From Cypionkella sp. (GTDB lineage: Bacteria > Pseudomonadota > Alphaproteobacteria > Rhodobacterales > Rhodobacteraceae): DNA of 64,000 nt. Below, piece after piece: positions 8,655 through 16,991 of the stretch. The stretch spans positions 45,284-109,283 of the forward strand of contig NZ_JAUSBA010000070.1 in NCBI RefSeq assembly GCF_030652235.1. The letters run 5' to 3'. Every line of letters starts with the position of its first letter. Position 1 is the stretch's first letter. The translations under genes and the position numbers were made by a program. The notes beneath the pieces were generated by a model. The model worked only from the letters and a program-made list of their open reading frames with translations, was not told where the DNA came from and did not search any database.

Positions 8655-8743
8655 CTTACGCTCCTCAAACCCGGACCCGCGCCATACCCAAGCCGCCGCC
8701 GCTGTGCAAGCGTGCTGCGCCAGCAAGGCCGACCCGCAGGGCG

Positions 8744-9304
8744 CTAGTTTAAAGTCTCAGCAGGATCGACACCCCAAAGGGCGGTTTTCAAGATCCAGCC
8801 CTTCTCGCCGCCCGCATTCACCCGGCACCAATCTGTATTACATTCCAAAAGCTTGCCGATCACACCCAGTTCGGCCTGAAACAACACCCGCGCCTGAGCA
8901 TCCGGGCTGTCGCGAAACTCGGCCATATCTTGCGTCACCAGAACCGAGCGCGACCCCGACAACAGGTTGAACATCATCCAGCCGCCCATGCCCTGATAAT
9001 CCTCGACCCGCCGCCAGCGGTCATATTCCGCTGTGATCCGCAAAGGCATGCCCGATGTGGTGAACACCCAGTCGATGCGGTTCGTCATCCCCGGCCCGCG
9101 CCGCACATTGCCCTCGCGCCCCTTCAGGCTGACATAGCGCGGCAGCGGCAGGTTGGTCACCGGGCCTTTATTGGGATCGCGCGGGATTTTATCATCTGGT
9201 GCAGGCGCCACGGGCAGTTCTTCCTGTGCCTGCGCCCGACCAACCCCCAGACTTTCGCCCAGCAAAGCCGCCGCCATCCCTGCCAAAAACTGTTTCCTGT
9301 TCAT
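8744..9304 (-). CDS. Secreted SH3-domain protein
   Basis: The product is 186 aa. A signal peptide (MNRKQFLAGMAAALLG, cleavage near AQAQ) is followed by two SH3-like segments. The first is LKGREGNVRRGPGMTNRIDWVF with WRRVEDYQGMGGWMM; the second ends WCRVNAGGEKGWI. This layout matches bacterial SH3 proteins of the COG3807 type, thought to act in the periplasm, probably on peptidoglycan. The ATG at 9304 places the signal peptide at the N-terminus. It faces the hydroxyacid dehydrogenase across a short divergent promoter region. Confidence 0.8.
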   Translation of the reverse strand: MNRKQFLAGMAAALLGESLGVGRAQAQEELPVAPAPDDKIPRDPNKGPVTNLPLPRYVSLKGREGNVRRGPGMTNRIDWVFTTSGMPLRITAEYDRWRRVEDYQGMGGWMMFNLLSGSRSVLVTQDMAEFRDSPDAQARVLFQAELGVIGKLLECNTDWCRVNAGGEKGWILKTALWGVDPAETLN

Positions 9305-9402
9305 CCCGCCGCGCCCCAATTACAGACGGGGGCTTGTGCCTTGCCCCGCTTCCCGCCACTTTGCCAAACAATACGCTGATTTGGAAGTGCAGGGAGGCCT
9401 TC

Positions 9403-10389
9403 ATGCCCGCAACACGCTTAAACGTTGTCGTGACGCGACGTTTGCCGCAAGCCGTCGAGACCAGGATGAAGGAATTGTTCGATGTCGAACTGCGCGACCC
9501 CGACATCAGTATGAGCCGCGAAGACCTCGCAGCCGCGATGCGGCGCTGCGATGTGCTGGTGCCAACGATCACCGATCAGATTGACGCGGGCCTGATCGCG
9601 CAAGCGGGCGACAAGCTGAAACTGATCGCCAATTATGGCTCGGGTGTCGATCATATTGACGTCGCCACCGCCCGCCAACGCGGGATTTTGGTCAGCAACA
9701 CCCCCGGCACCGTCACCGATGACACCGCCGATATGACGCTGGCGCTGATGCTGTCGGTCACCCGCCGTATCCCCGAAGGTCTGGCCGAAATGCAGGCCGG
9801 AAAATGGCAAGGCTGGTCGCCGATGGCGCATCTGGGCGGTCGGATGGGCGGTCGCCGCCTTGGCATCCTTGGCATGGGCCGCATTGGCCAAGCCGTGGCA
9901 CGCCGCGCCCGCGCGTTCGGGATGCAGGTGCATTACCACAACCGCAAACGCGTGCGCCCCGAAGTAGAGGCCGATCTGGAAGCCACCTATTGGGAAAGCC
10001 TTGATCAGATGATCGCTCGGATGGACATCATTTCTGTCAACTGCCCGCACACCCCCTCGACCTTCCACCTACTGAACGCCCGCCGCCTGAAGCTGCTGAA
10101 GCCGACGGCGGTGATCATCAACACCTCACGCGGCGAAGTGATCGACGAGAACGCCCTCGCCCGCGGCTTGAAAGCCGGCGAGATTGGCGGCGCGGGCCTT
10201 GATGTCTACGAACACGGCACCGAGATCAACCCGACCCTGCGCAGCCTGCCCAATGTCGTCCTATTGCCGCATATGGGGTCGGCGACGGTCGAGGGCCGGA
10301 TCGAGATGGGCGAAAAGGTCATCATCAACATTAAAACCTTCGCCGACGGCCACCGCCCGCCGGATCAGGTTGTGCCGGGGATGTTATGA
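9403..10389 (+). CDS. D-2-hydroxyacid dehydrogenase (glyoxylate/hydroxypyruvate reductase type)
   Basis: The product is 328 aa. Substrate-domain residues ANYGSGVDHID are followed by the NAD(P) fold with GILGMGRIGQAVARR, then the catalytic Arg in NTSRGEVIDE and the catalytic His in LLPHMGSATVEGR. These enzymes reduce glyoxylate or hydroxypyruvate. The ATG at 9403 has GGGAGG upstream; the longer frame from 9199 has no matching domain. It overlaps the small downstream secreted-protein gene by 4 bases. Confidence 0.85.
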   Translation: MPATRLNVVVTRRLPQAVETRMKELFDVELRDPDISMSREDLAAAMRRCDVLVPTITDQIDAGLIAQAGDKLKLIANYGSGVDHIDVATARQRGILVSNTPGTVTDDTADMTLALMLSVTRRIPEGLAEMQAGKWQGWSPMAHLGGRMGGRRLGILGMGRIGQAVARRARAFGMQVHYHNRKRVRPEVEADLEATYWESLDQMIARMDIISVNCPHTPSTFHLLNARRLKLLKPTAVIINTSRGEVIDENALARGLKAGEIGGAGLDVYEHGTEINPTLRSLPNVVLLPHMGSATVEGRIEMGEKVIINIKTFADGHRPPDQVVPGML

Positions 10390-10688
10390 TCATGCTGCGC
10401 CTTGCAACTCTGCTGACGCTTGCCGCCAGCCCCGCGCTTGCCATGCTGTCGCCGTTTTATGACAGCGCCGAAAAAATCACCACGATCCTGCAAGACGCGG
10501 CGGTTGCAGACGCGCTGCGTCAGGCACCCATCGGTGCGATCAGCAATACGGGCAGTTTCCCCGATGGGGCCGATGAATGGACGGTGCGCACGCAAGAGTG
10601 CGATCTTGTGCTCAAGTTGATCGCCAAGCCGCCCGGTATGGCGGGCAAAGCCACCTATAGCGTCGAAATCAGCACACCTTGCCCCTGA
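10386..10688 (+). CDS. Small secreted protein of unknown function
   Basis: The product is 100 aa with a signal peptide (MIMLRLATLLTLAASPALA) and a mature domain of about 80 residues with two cysteines (TQECDLV and the C-terminal ISTPCP) that could form a disulfide. The start overlaps the dehydrogenase stop (ATGA), so it is probably translationally coupled; an ATG 6 bases later is also possible. No family was recognised. Confidence 0.65.
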   Translation: MIMLRLATLLTLAASPALAMLSPFYDSAEKITTILQDAAVADALRQAPIGAISNTGSFPDGADEWTVRTQECDLVLKLIAKPPGMAGKATYSVEISTPCP

Positions 10689-10712
10689 GGTGGTGGTTGC
10701 AAAGCGGCTTTT

Positions 10713-10769
10713 GGGCTGAACCAATGGCATTGGCTCTGAAAGTTGGGTTGAAATACACCCGCTCAGCCC
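10713..10769 (+). ncRNA. Candidate structured leader upstream of terC
   Basis: GGGCTGA (10713-10719) can pair with TCAGCCC (10763-10769). Inside lie CCAATGGCATTGG (10721-10733) and GGGT...ACCC (10745-10760), giving a three-way junction 44 bases before terC. TerC-family genes are often controlled by the yybP-ykoY manganese riboswitch, but I do not see its conserved loops, so this may be a different element or chance. Confidence 0.25.
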
Positions 10770-10812
10770 TTACCTAACCCGCAAGTACAACAAAACGCAA
10801 ACCGGGACGGAC

Positions 10813-11475
10813 ATGGAAATATTCACTTATCCGGGCTTTATCGCCCTGCTTCAGGTTATGGGGATTGACCTTGTCCTCGCGGGTGACAATGCCATAGTGA
10901 TTGGTCTTGCCGCGGCGGGTCTGCCGAAAGATCAGCGCAACAAGGCCATTCTGGTTGGTATCATTGCCGCCACCGTGATGCGGATCGGCTTTGCGTTGAT
11001 CACCACGCATCTGTTGGCCATCGTCGGTCTGTTGCTGGCGGGCGGTATCCTGCTGCTTTGGGTGTGCTGGAAGATGTGGCGCGAGCTGCAACAGGGTCAT
11101 GGCAGTGACAACATTGCCGAGGAATCGCTGACTGATCGCGATCTGAATGCCGATGGCACCGTTGCAGGGGGCGCGCCGCGCAAGACCTTTGCGCAGGCCG
11201 CGTTGCAGATCGTTGTTGCCGATATCTCGATGAGCCTTGATAACGTGCTGGCCGTGGCGGGTGCCGCGCGCGATCATCCGACCGTGCTGGTGATTGGCCT
11301 TGTGATGTCGATTGCGCTGATGGGCCTTGCTGCCACCTTCATCGCCCGGCTGCTGAACAAGCACCGCTGGATCGCCTATGTTGGTCTTGCGATCATCGTT
11401 TATGTCGCCTTGAAGATGATGTGGGAAGGCTGGCACGAGGTGCAGCCTTTCGTGATGGCCTATCTCGGCACATAA
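10813..11475 (+). CDS. TerC/YjbE-family integral membrane protein
   Basis: The product is 220 aa with about seven membrane segments. The TerC signature acidic residues are in VMGIDLVLAGDNAIVIGL and again in ADISMSLDNVLAVAGAA; these paired D/DN motifs probably bind metal. Members are implicated in Mn2+ export and metal handling. It is monocistronic, with a strong terminator after it and a possible structured leader ahead. The manganese role comes from the family, not from this sequence. Confidence 0.85.
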   Translation: MEIFTYPGFIALLQVMGIDLVLAGDNAIVIGLAAAGLPKDQRNKAILVGIIAATVMRIGFALITTHLLAIVGLLLAGGILLLWVCWKMWRELQQGHGSDNIAEESLTDRDLNADGTVAGGAPRKTFAQAALQIVVADISMSLDNVLAVAGAARDHPTVLVIGLVMSIALMGLAATFIARLLNKHRWIAYVGLAIIVYVALKMMWEGWHEVQPFVMAYLGT

Positions 11476-11491
11476 GCGCCCGTGTAGGATG

Positions 11492-11522
11492 CACAAAGCC
11501 GCCCGTTTCGGGCGGCTTTGTG
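11492..11522 (+). terminator. Terminator after terC
   Basis: CACAAAGCCGCCCG pairs with CGGGCGGCTTTGTG, a 14-bp perfect stem with a TTT loop, 16 bases after the terC stop. No long U tract follows, but the stem is very strong. Confidence 0.75.
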
Positions 11523-11598
11523 TTGAGAAAATGCGGTGAAGTGTTAAGAATTCCTTAAATCGAGTTTGTAACTTATTGATATTTCAGATTCTGAAGTC

Positions 11599-11615
11599 GG
11601 TCCCGAGTTGGGACC
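11599..11615. terminator. Short hairpin GGTCCCGAGTTGGGACC
   Basis: A 7-bp stem with a 3-base loop lies 4 bases after the stop of the DadA-like gene (minus strand). The identical 17-base string recurs at 63161-63177 after cobF, so it is a recurrent terminator-like module. Confidence 0.5.
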
Positions 11616-11619
11616 ACCC

Positions 11620-12861
11620 TCAAAACCGCCCCGGCAGATATGGCGTCAAGTCCAATTCCGGCTCCCGCCCGCCTATCAAAGCCGCCACCAACCGCGCCGT
11701 GATCGGGGCCAAAGTCAGCCCGATATGCCCGTGCCCATACGCATGGATCACCTCCGCCCCCGCCCGAGAAGGCCCGATCACCGGCACCGAATCCGGCATC
11801 GAAGGCCGAAACCCCATCCACTCCCGATCTGGCAGGCCCAGATCAGGAAAGATCGCCCGCGCCCCCTCGACCAGCTTTTTGATCCGGTGTGGTGACGCAG
11901 GCGCCGTCAGCCCCCCCAACTCCACCGTTCCCGCCACCCGCAGTCGACCCGTCATCGGACACAAATAAAACCCGCGTGCCGTTGGACAGACTGGCCGGCT
12001 CAGGCGGGGTGAGGCCATATCCCACTCTACATGATAGCCCCGCTCAGTCTCCAGCGGCACCTTATCCCCCGCCTGCAGTGCTAACCCTTTCGAGTGTGCC
12101 CCCGCCGCAATGATCACCTTTCGCGCCCGCAACCGTAGGTCTGGCCCCTCCACCACAATCCCATCAAACTGTCGCGATATTGTCCGGGCCTCAGCCTGCA
12201 CAAACCCGGCATGTTTGAAAACATGCGAGGCAAGGGTCTGCACCATCAGTCCCGGATCGGACAGAAACACCGCCTTGGGAAAGAACGCAGCCCCGCCCTC
12301 CACCACAGGCAACCCCGGCTCCATCCCCGCTAAGACATCTGGCGAAATCAACTCTACCGTAATCCCGTGCGTGCGCCGAAATGCCATATCCGCCTTGGCG
12401 GCGCTAAAAGCGCCGGCTGTTTCGTAAAGATACAAACACCCCTTGTGCTGCATGATCGCAGCCCCGCCGATACGCTCGGCAAGTGCCAGCCAGCTCGGGC
12501 AAGCATCCGCCACCAAGGCCGCAATCGCCGCGGCATTGCGCCGGGTCGGGCCGGGCAATGATTGCCGCGCAAACCGTGCCAGCCACGGCATCAGAGAGGG
12601 CAGGGCGGCGCGACGGATCGCGAGTGGGGAGTCTTTGTTCAGCAGCAAGGACGGCAGGTTCCGCAGCACATCTGGGCTTCCGACCGGCATAACCGCGTAA
12701 TCGGCGATGGTGCCCGCATTGCCATAGCTGGCCCCCATGCCGGGCTGGTCGGGATCGACCAGCACCACCTCGCGCCCTTCCGACGTCAAAGCTTCGGCAA
12801 TCACAAGGCCAACGACCCCCGCCCCAAGGATCGCGATATCGGTGGTGACGTGTTGGGTCAT
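11620..12861 (-). CDS. FAD-dependent amino-acid oxidoreductase (DadA/DAO family)
   Basis: The product is 413 aa. The dinucleotide-binding motif AILGAGVVGLVIAEAL is at residues 10-25, an Asp closes the Rossmann fold in VLVDPDQPG, and GASYGNAGTIADYAV follows as in DadA-type dehydrogenases. The C-terminal FAD contact is in HAYGHGHIGLTLAP. These enzymes oxidise D-amino acids or secondary amines. It is last in a co-directional series with Fe-ADH, ALDH, a GS-like ligase and an amidohydrolase, with a 64-base gap to the ADH gene. The true substrate is unknown. Confidence 0.8.
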   Translation of the reverse strand: MTQHVTTDIAILGAGVVGLVIAEALTSEGREVVLVDPDQPGMGASYGNAGTIADYAVMPVGSPDVLRNLPSLLLNKDSPLAIRRAALPSLMPWLARFARQSLPGPTRRNAAAIAALVADACPSWLALAERIGGAAIMQHKGCLYLYETAGAFSAAKADMAFRRTHGITVELISPDVLAGMEPGLPVVEGGAAFFPKAVFLSDPGLMVQTLASHVFKHAGFVQAEARTISRQFDGIVVEGPDLRLRARKVIIAAGAHSKGLALQAGDKVPLETERGYHVEWDMASPRLSRPVCPTARGFYLCPMTGRLRVAGTVELGGLTAPASPHRIKKLVEGARAIFPDLGLPDREWMGFRPSMPDSVPVIGPSRAGAEVIHAYGHGHIGLTLAPITARLVAALIGGREPELDLTPYLPGRF

Positions 12862-12925
12862 GCTGGATCCGTAGGTAAAGGCGGCGGTTCTTGCGGTTTA
12901 CCGGCCGAAACCGCCGCTTTTCAAG

Positions 12926-14086
12926 TTACATGCAGGCCTCAAACAACGCGCGGGTGTTCTCGGCCGTCATCGCCACCGGATTGCCACCGCAAGACGGATC
13001 TTCCAGCGCCATTTCGGTCAGCATGTCGAGATCGGGGTTGGTGACACCCAGCGCCGTCAGGTTTTCCGGGATGTTCAGCGTTTTGCGCAGATCCATCACA
13101 GCGGCCCGGAAGCCATCAAAGCCGCCTTTGATGCCAAGGTAAGCTGCGGCGGCGTTGATCCGCTCCTCAATAGCATGGCGGTTCATATCCAGCACCATCG
13201 GCATCACCACGGCGTTGGTGGTGCCGTGATGGGTCCCGTAGACCGCGCCAATCGGGTGACTAAGCGAATGGATCGCCCCCAGCCCCTTCTGAAATGCCGT
13301 AGCCCCCATTGCCGCCGCCGACATCATATGCGCGCGGGCGTCCAGATCGTTCGGGTTGGCATAGACTTTGGGCAGGTTCTCAAACACCAACCGCATGCCC
13401 TCCAAGGCAATGCCTTGGCTCATCGGGTGGTAGAACGGGCTCGAATACGCCTCAAGGCAATGTGCCAGCGCGTCCATGCCAGTGCCTGCGGTGATGAATT
13501 TCGGCATCCCCACTGTCAGCGCGGGGTCACAGATCACCACCACGGGCAGCAGTTTCGGGTGGAAGATGATCTTTTTCTTATGCGTGACCGAGTTGGTCAG
13601 AACCCCGGCGCGACCGACTTCCGACCCCGTGCCAGCGGTGGTTGGCACCGCGATGATCGGCGCGATTTTTGACGCATCGGCGCGGGTGAACCAGTCGTCG
13701 ATGTCTTCCAAGTCCCACACGCTGAGGTCTTTGCGCTGATGCGCCATCAGGGCGATCATCTTGCCAAGGTCAAGTGCCGAGCCGCCGCCAAAGCAGATCA
13801 CGCCGTCATGGCCGCCCGCGAGGTAGGCCGCGATACCGTCGGCCATATTGGTCTCGTTGGGGTTCGGATCGACCTCGGAAAATACTGCTGTGCCAAGGCC
13901 ATGTGCCTTCAGGATCGCCACCGCTTCGGCGGTGATCGGCAGGGAGGCCAAGGCCTTGTCGGTGACAAACAGCGGCTTTTTCACGCCCGCCGCCGCGCAA
14001 TGCTCGGCCAGTTCGCTGATGCGACCGACGCCAAATTTGATCGCGGTGGGGTAGGACCAATTCCGGTTGGGAACGTTGTGGGTCAT
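12926..14086 (-). CDS. Iron-containing (type III) alcohol dehydrogenase
   Basis: The product is 386 aa. The nucleotide-binding GGGS is in GVICFGGGSALDLGK. Metal ligands are in TAGTGMDALAHCLEAY and GAIHSLSHPIGAVYGTHH (Asp and three His). The family oxidises primary alcohols or reduces aldehydes with NAD. Its start lies 3 bases after the ALDH stop, so the two are co-transcribed and may act in sequence, alcohol to aldehyde to acid. Substrate unknown; a gamma-glutamylated amino alcohol is one possibility from the context. Confidence 0.9.
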   Translation of the reverse strand: MTHNVPNRNWSYPTAIKFGVGRISELAEHCAAAGVKKPLFVTDKALASLPITAEAVAILKAHGLGTAVFSEVDPNPNETNMADGIAAYLAGGHDGVICFGGGSALDLGKMIALMAHQRKDLSVWDLEDIDDWFTRADASKIAPIIAVPTTAGTGSEVGRAGVLTNSVTHKKKIIFHPKLLPVVVICDPALTVGMPKFITAGTGMDALAHCLEAYSSPFYHPMSQGIALEGMRLVFENLPKVYANPNDLDARAHMMSAAAMGATAFQKGLGAIHSLSHPIGAVYGTHHGTTNAVVMPMVLDMNRHAIEERINAAAAYLGIKGGFDGFRAAVMDLRKTLNIPENLTALGVTNPDLDMLTEMALEDPSCGGNPVAMTAENTRALFEACM

Positions 14087-14089
14087 GGC

Positions 14090-15469
14090 TTAGACTTTCT
14101 TCAGATGGTAGGATTTCGGGCGGGTGACGGAGAGGAAACCCAAGTAGGACAGGCTGCCGCCGCGTCCGGTATCTTTGCAACCGGTCCAGCATAGGGCGGG
14201 GTCAAGGTAGTCGGCGCGGTTCATGAAGATGGTGCCGGTTTCGATCTGCGCGCCGAGGGCGGCGGCGGTGTCGTAATCTGCCGTCCAGATGCTGGCGGTC
14301 AGACCATAGGGGCTGTCGTTCATCAGTTTCAGCGCTTCGGCATCGTCCTTCACCTTCATAATGCCGACGACCGGGCCGAAGCTTTCCTCCATCATCACCC
14401 GCATGGAATGATCTACGTTCACCAGCACTTGGGGTGCAAGATAGGCGCCGCCGTCATCTGCCGGAAACAGCGCGGGGTCGATCAGGGCTTTGGCACCAGC
14501 GGCGACAGCCTCGGCAATCTGACTGCGCACCACGGCGGCGAAACGTTTGTTTGCCATCGGGCCGAGGGTGCTGTCGGCCTCAAACGGGTTGCCGAGTTTC
14601 AGCGTTTTCACCCAAGCGACGGCCTTTTCGACAAAGGCATCGTAGAGCGATTCATGCACATAAATCCGCTCGATGCCGCAGCAGCACTGGCCCGCGTTGA
14701 ACATCGCGCCATCCATCAGCGTGTCGACGGCCGCTTCTAGATTGGCATCGGCGCGCACATAGCCGGGGTCTTTGCCGCCTAGTTCAAGACCCAAGGGTGT
14801 AAAGGTGCCTGCTGCGGCGCGCTCAATCGCCTGACCGCCGCCGACCGATCCGGTGAAGTTGACGAAATTGAAGGCGCGGTTGGCGATCAGGTGCTCGGTG
14901 GTGGCGTGGTCCAGCACGACATTCTGGAACACGTCCGCAGGGATACCAGCGGCGTGGAAGGCTTCGGCCAGACGTTCGCCCACCAGCATGGTTTGGGAGG
15001 CGTGTTTCAGAACGACGGTGTTTCCGGCGATCAAAGCGGGGACGAGGGTGTTGATCGTGGTGAGGTAGGGATAGTTCCAAGGGGCGACGATAAACACCAC
15101 TCCCAACGCTTCGCGCGCGATATAGCGGCGGAATTTGTCGCTGTCTTCAACTGTTTGCGGCGCGAGGGTGGAGACCGCAATCTCGGACATATACTCGGTG
15201 CGGGCGTTCACGCCGCCGAATTCTCCGCCAAAACGGGTGGGGCGGCCCATTTGCCACGCCAGTTCCGCGACAATTTTCGGGGCATTGGCGTTCAGATTGG
15301 CGACGGCAGCTTTGACCAAAGCGATACGCTCGGCCAAGGGGCGGGCAGCCCAGCCCTTTTGTGCGGCGCGGGCACGGGCTGCGGCGGCTGTCGCGGTGTC
15401 GAGCGTCAGCGGCGTGCGCTCGGCATAGACCGAGCCGTCCACCGGGGAGATCAGTTGGATGGGTTTCAT
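14090..15469 (-). CDS. NAD(P)-dependent aldehyde dehydrogenase
   Basis: The product is 459 aa of the ALDH superfamily. The motif VAPWNYPY, the general-base Glu in GLELGGKDPGYV and the nucleophile region FNAGQCCCGIERIYV (three consecutive Cys around the catalytic one) are present. It oxidises an aldehyde to an acid. It lies directly after the GS-like ligase on the same strand, but the 68-base gap is almost filled by a large inverted repeat that could modulate readthrough. It is also a candidate for the 4-guanidinobutanal step missing from the aruHI unit. Confidence 0.9.
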   Translation of the reverse strand: MKPIQLISPVDGSVYAERTPLTLDTATAAAARARAAQKGWAARPLAERIALVKAAVANLNANAPKIVAELAWQMGRPTRFGGEFGGVNARTEYMSEIAVSTLAPQTVEDSDKFRRYIAREALGVVFIVAPWNYPYLTTINTLVPALIAGNTVVLKHASQTMLVGERLAEAFHAAGIPADVFQNVVLDHATTEHLIANRAFNFVNFTGSVGGGQAIERAAAGTFTPLGLELGGKDPGYVRADANLEAAVDTLMDGAMFNAGQCCCGIERIYVHESLYDAFVEKAVAWVKTLKLGNPFEADSTLGPMANKRFAAVVRSQIAEAVAAGAKALIDPALFPADDGGAYLAPQVLVNVDHSMRVMMEESFGPVVGIMKVKDDAEALKLMNDSPYGLTASIWTADYDTAAALGAQIETGTIFMNRADYLDPALCWTGCKDTGRGGSLSYLGFLSVTRPKSYHLKKV

Positions 15470-15479
15470 AGCTTACCTC

Positions 15480-15537
15480 GTAGGGTGGGGTTATACCCCA
15501 CCGTTCATGCGATGGGTGGGGTATACCCCAACCCTAC
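15480..15537. repeat. Paired GGTGGGGT-ACCCCACC hairpins (58-base inverted repeat)
   Basis: Two hairpins, GGTGGGGT-TAT-ACCCCACC (15484-15502) and one around TGGGGTATACCCCA (15517-15530), sit inside a larger inverted repeat bounded by GTAGGG and CCCTAC. The element fills almost the whole ligase-ALDH gap. Related single hairpins lie at 31391 and 63244. Confidence 0.75.
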
Positions 15538-16953
15538 TTACGCCCGCTCTAGCAGGCGCTGGATTTCAAAATCGGTCACGACGCGGTCGGTCTCCGAAAT
15601 CTCCCACTGGGCTGCGTGGTGGTAATGGTCCACCACGTCATCGCCAAACGCCTTGCGGTACATCGCTGAGCCGTGCAGCAAATCGGCGGCTTCGCGCAGG
15701 TTATGCGGGATTTCGCGCACATCGCCTGCGGCGTACATATCTCCCTGCATTTCGGGTTCCAACGCCAACTTCTGCTCGATGCCGTCAAGGCCAGCGGCCA
15801 AAAGAGCGGCGCAGGTGAGGTAGGGGTTCACGTCGCTGCCGGGGATGCGGCATTCCACCCGGATCGCTTTGGTATGCGCGCCACAAACCCGGAAACCTGC
15901 GGTGCGGTTGTCGGCAGACCAGACGGCTTTGGTCGGGGCAAACATGCCAATGGTGAAGCGTTTGTAGCTGTTGACGTAGGGGGCGAGGAATACCGTCATT
16001 TCCCGCGCATAGGCCAACTGCCCGGCAATGTAGTGCTTCATCAGCTGGCTCATGCCGTGCTTATCTTTTTTGTCATAGAAGGCAGGCTTGCCGTCCTGCG
16101 TCCACAAGGATTGGTGGCAATGCGACGACGATCCGGCCTTGCGGTGATCATACTTCGCCATGAAAGTCACAGACTTGCCCTTGGACCAAGCGATTTCCTT
16201 GATGCCATGCTTGACGATGGTGTGGTTGTCGGCGGTGTCCAAGGCGTCGGAGTATTTGTAGTTCACCTCCTCTTGCCCCGCATCCGCTTCACCCTTGGAG
16301 TTCTCAATGGTGATGCCTGCGCCATAGAGGCCATTGCGCACGGCGCGCATCACGTCTTCTTCCTTGGTGGTCTGGAAGATATGGTAGTCTTCGTTATAGG
16401 CGCTGACGGGCTTCAACCCGGTAAAGTTGCTGTCACGCAGGGATTCGTAGCTGTTTTCAAACAGGTAGAATTCCAACTCGGTCGCCATCATCGCATCAAA
16501 ACCCATGGCGCGGGCGCGTTCGACCTGACGCTTCAGGATGTTGCGCGGCGCATGCGGCACGGGCTGGTGGTGGTGATCCAAAGTATCGCCCAGCACCATT
16601 GCGGTGCCTTCCAGCCACGGCACCCGGCGCAGGGTGCTCATGTCGGTTTTCAGGATGTAATCGCCATAACCTGTTTGCCAGTTCGACGATTTATAGCCCT
16701 GAACCGTAGTCATCTCCATATCGACGGCGAGGAGGTAGTTGCAGCAATGCGTTTCTTCCCAGCCGCCATCGACGAAGAATTGCGCATGAAAGCGCTTGCC
16801 CATCAGGCGGCCCTGCATGTCGATGCCAGCCACCAGAACGGTGTCAATTTCGCCAGCCTTTACGGCGGCTTTCAGATCGGAAAGGGTCATATTACCGGGC
16901 ATATCCGGGATCTCCAGTGATGTTTCCCCCATCTGCTGTGGGGTCATTTGCAT
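15538..16953 (-). CDS. Glutamine synthetase-like gamma-glutamyl-amine ligase (second copy)
   Basis: The product is 471 aa. GS-fold signatures are MATELEFYLFENSY, NSKGEADAGQEEVNYKY, SSSHCHQSLW, NSYKRFTIGMFAPTK and RVECRIPGSDVNPYL. It differs clearly from the GS-like protein at 1272-2666, so this is not a recent duplication. The family members nearest in context ligate glutamate to ethanolamine or other amines. It lies between an N-formylglutamate amidohydrolase-like gene and ALDH, suggesting a gamma-glutamylated intermediate. No clear Shine-Dalgarno; the start could also be the second Met (16947). Confidence 0.85.
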   Translation of the reverse strand: MQMTPQQMGETSLEIPDMPGNMTLSDLKAAVKAGEIDTVLVAGIDMQGRLMGKRFHAQFFVDGGWEETHCCNYLLAVDMEMTTVQGYKSSNWQTGYGDYILKTDMSTLRRVPWLEGTAMVLGDTLDHHHQPVPHAPRNILKRQVERARAMGFDAMMATELEFYLFENSYESLRDSNFTGLKPVSAYNEDYHIFQTTKEEDVMRAVRNGLYGAGITIENSKGEADAGQEEVNYKYSDALDTADNHTIVKHGIKEIAWSKGKSVTFMAKYDHRKAGSSSHCHQSLWTQDGKPAFYDKKDKHGMSQLMKHYIAGQLAYAREMTVFLAPYVNSYKRFTIGMFAPTKAVWSADNRTAGFRVCGAHTKAIRVECRIPGSDVNPYLTCAALLAAGLDGIEQKLALEPEMQGDMYAAGDVREIPHNLREAADLLHGSAMYRKAFGDDVVDHYHHAAQWEISETDRVVTDFEIQRLLERA

Positions 16954-16991
16954 TAAGGGCCAAAGACCCGCCGAGAAGCCTTAGCCGAGCG

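Noticed and set aside
10689..10812. yybP-ykoY manganese riboswitch before terC
   Set aside because: Expected from the gene family, but its conserved internal loops are not present.
15673..16920. 415-codon plus-strand frame opposite the second GS-like gene
   Set aside because: It is the mirror of a gene with full GS signatures; the translation has no recognisable domain. High-GC codon bias creates such frames.
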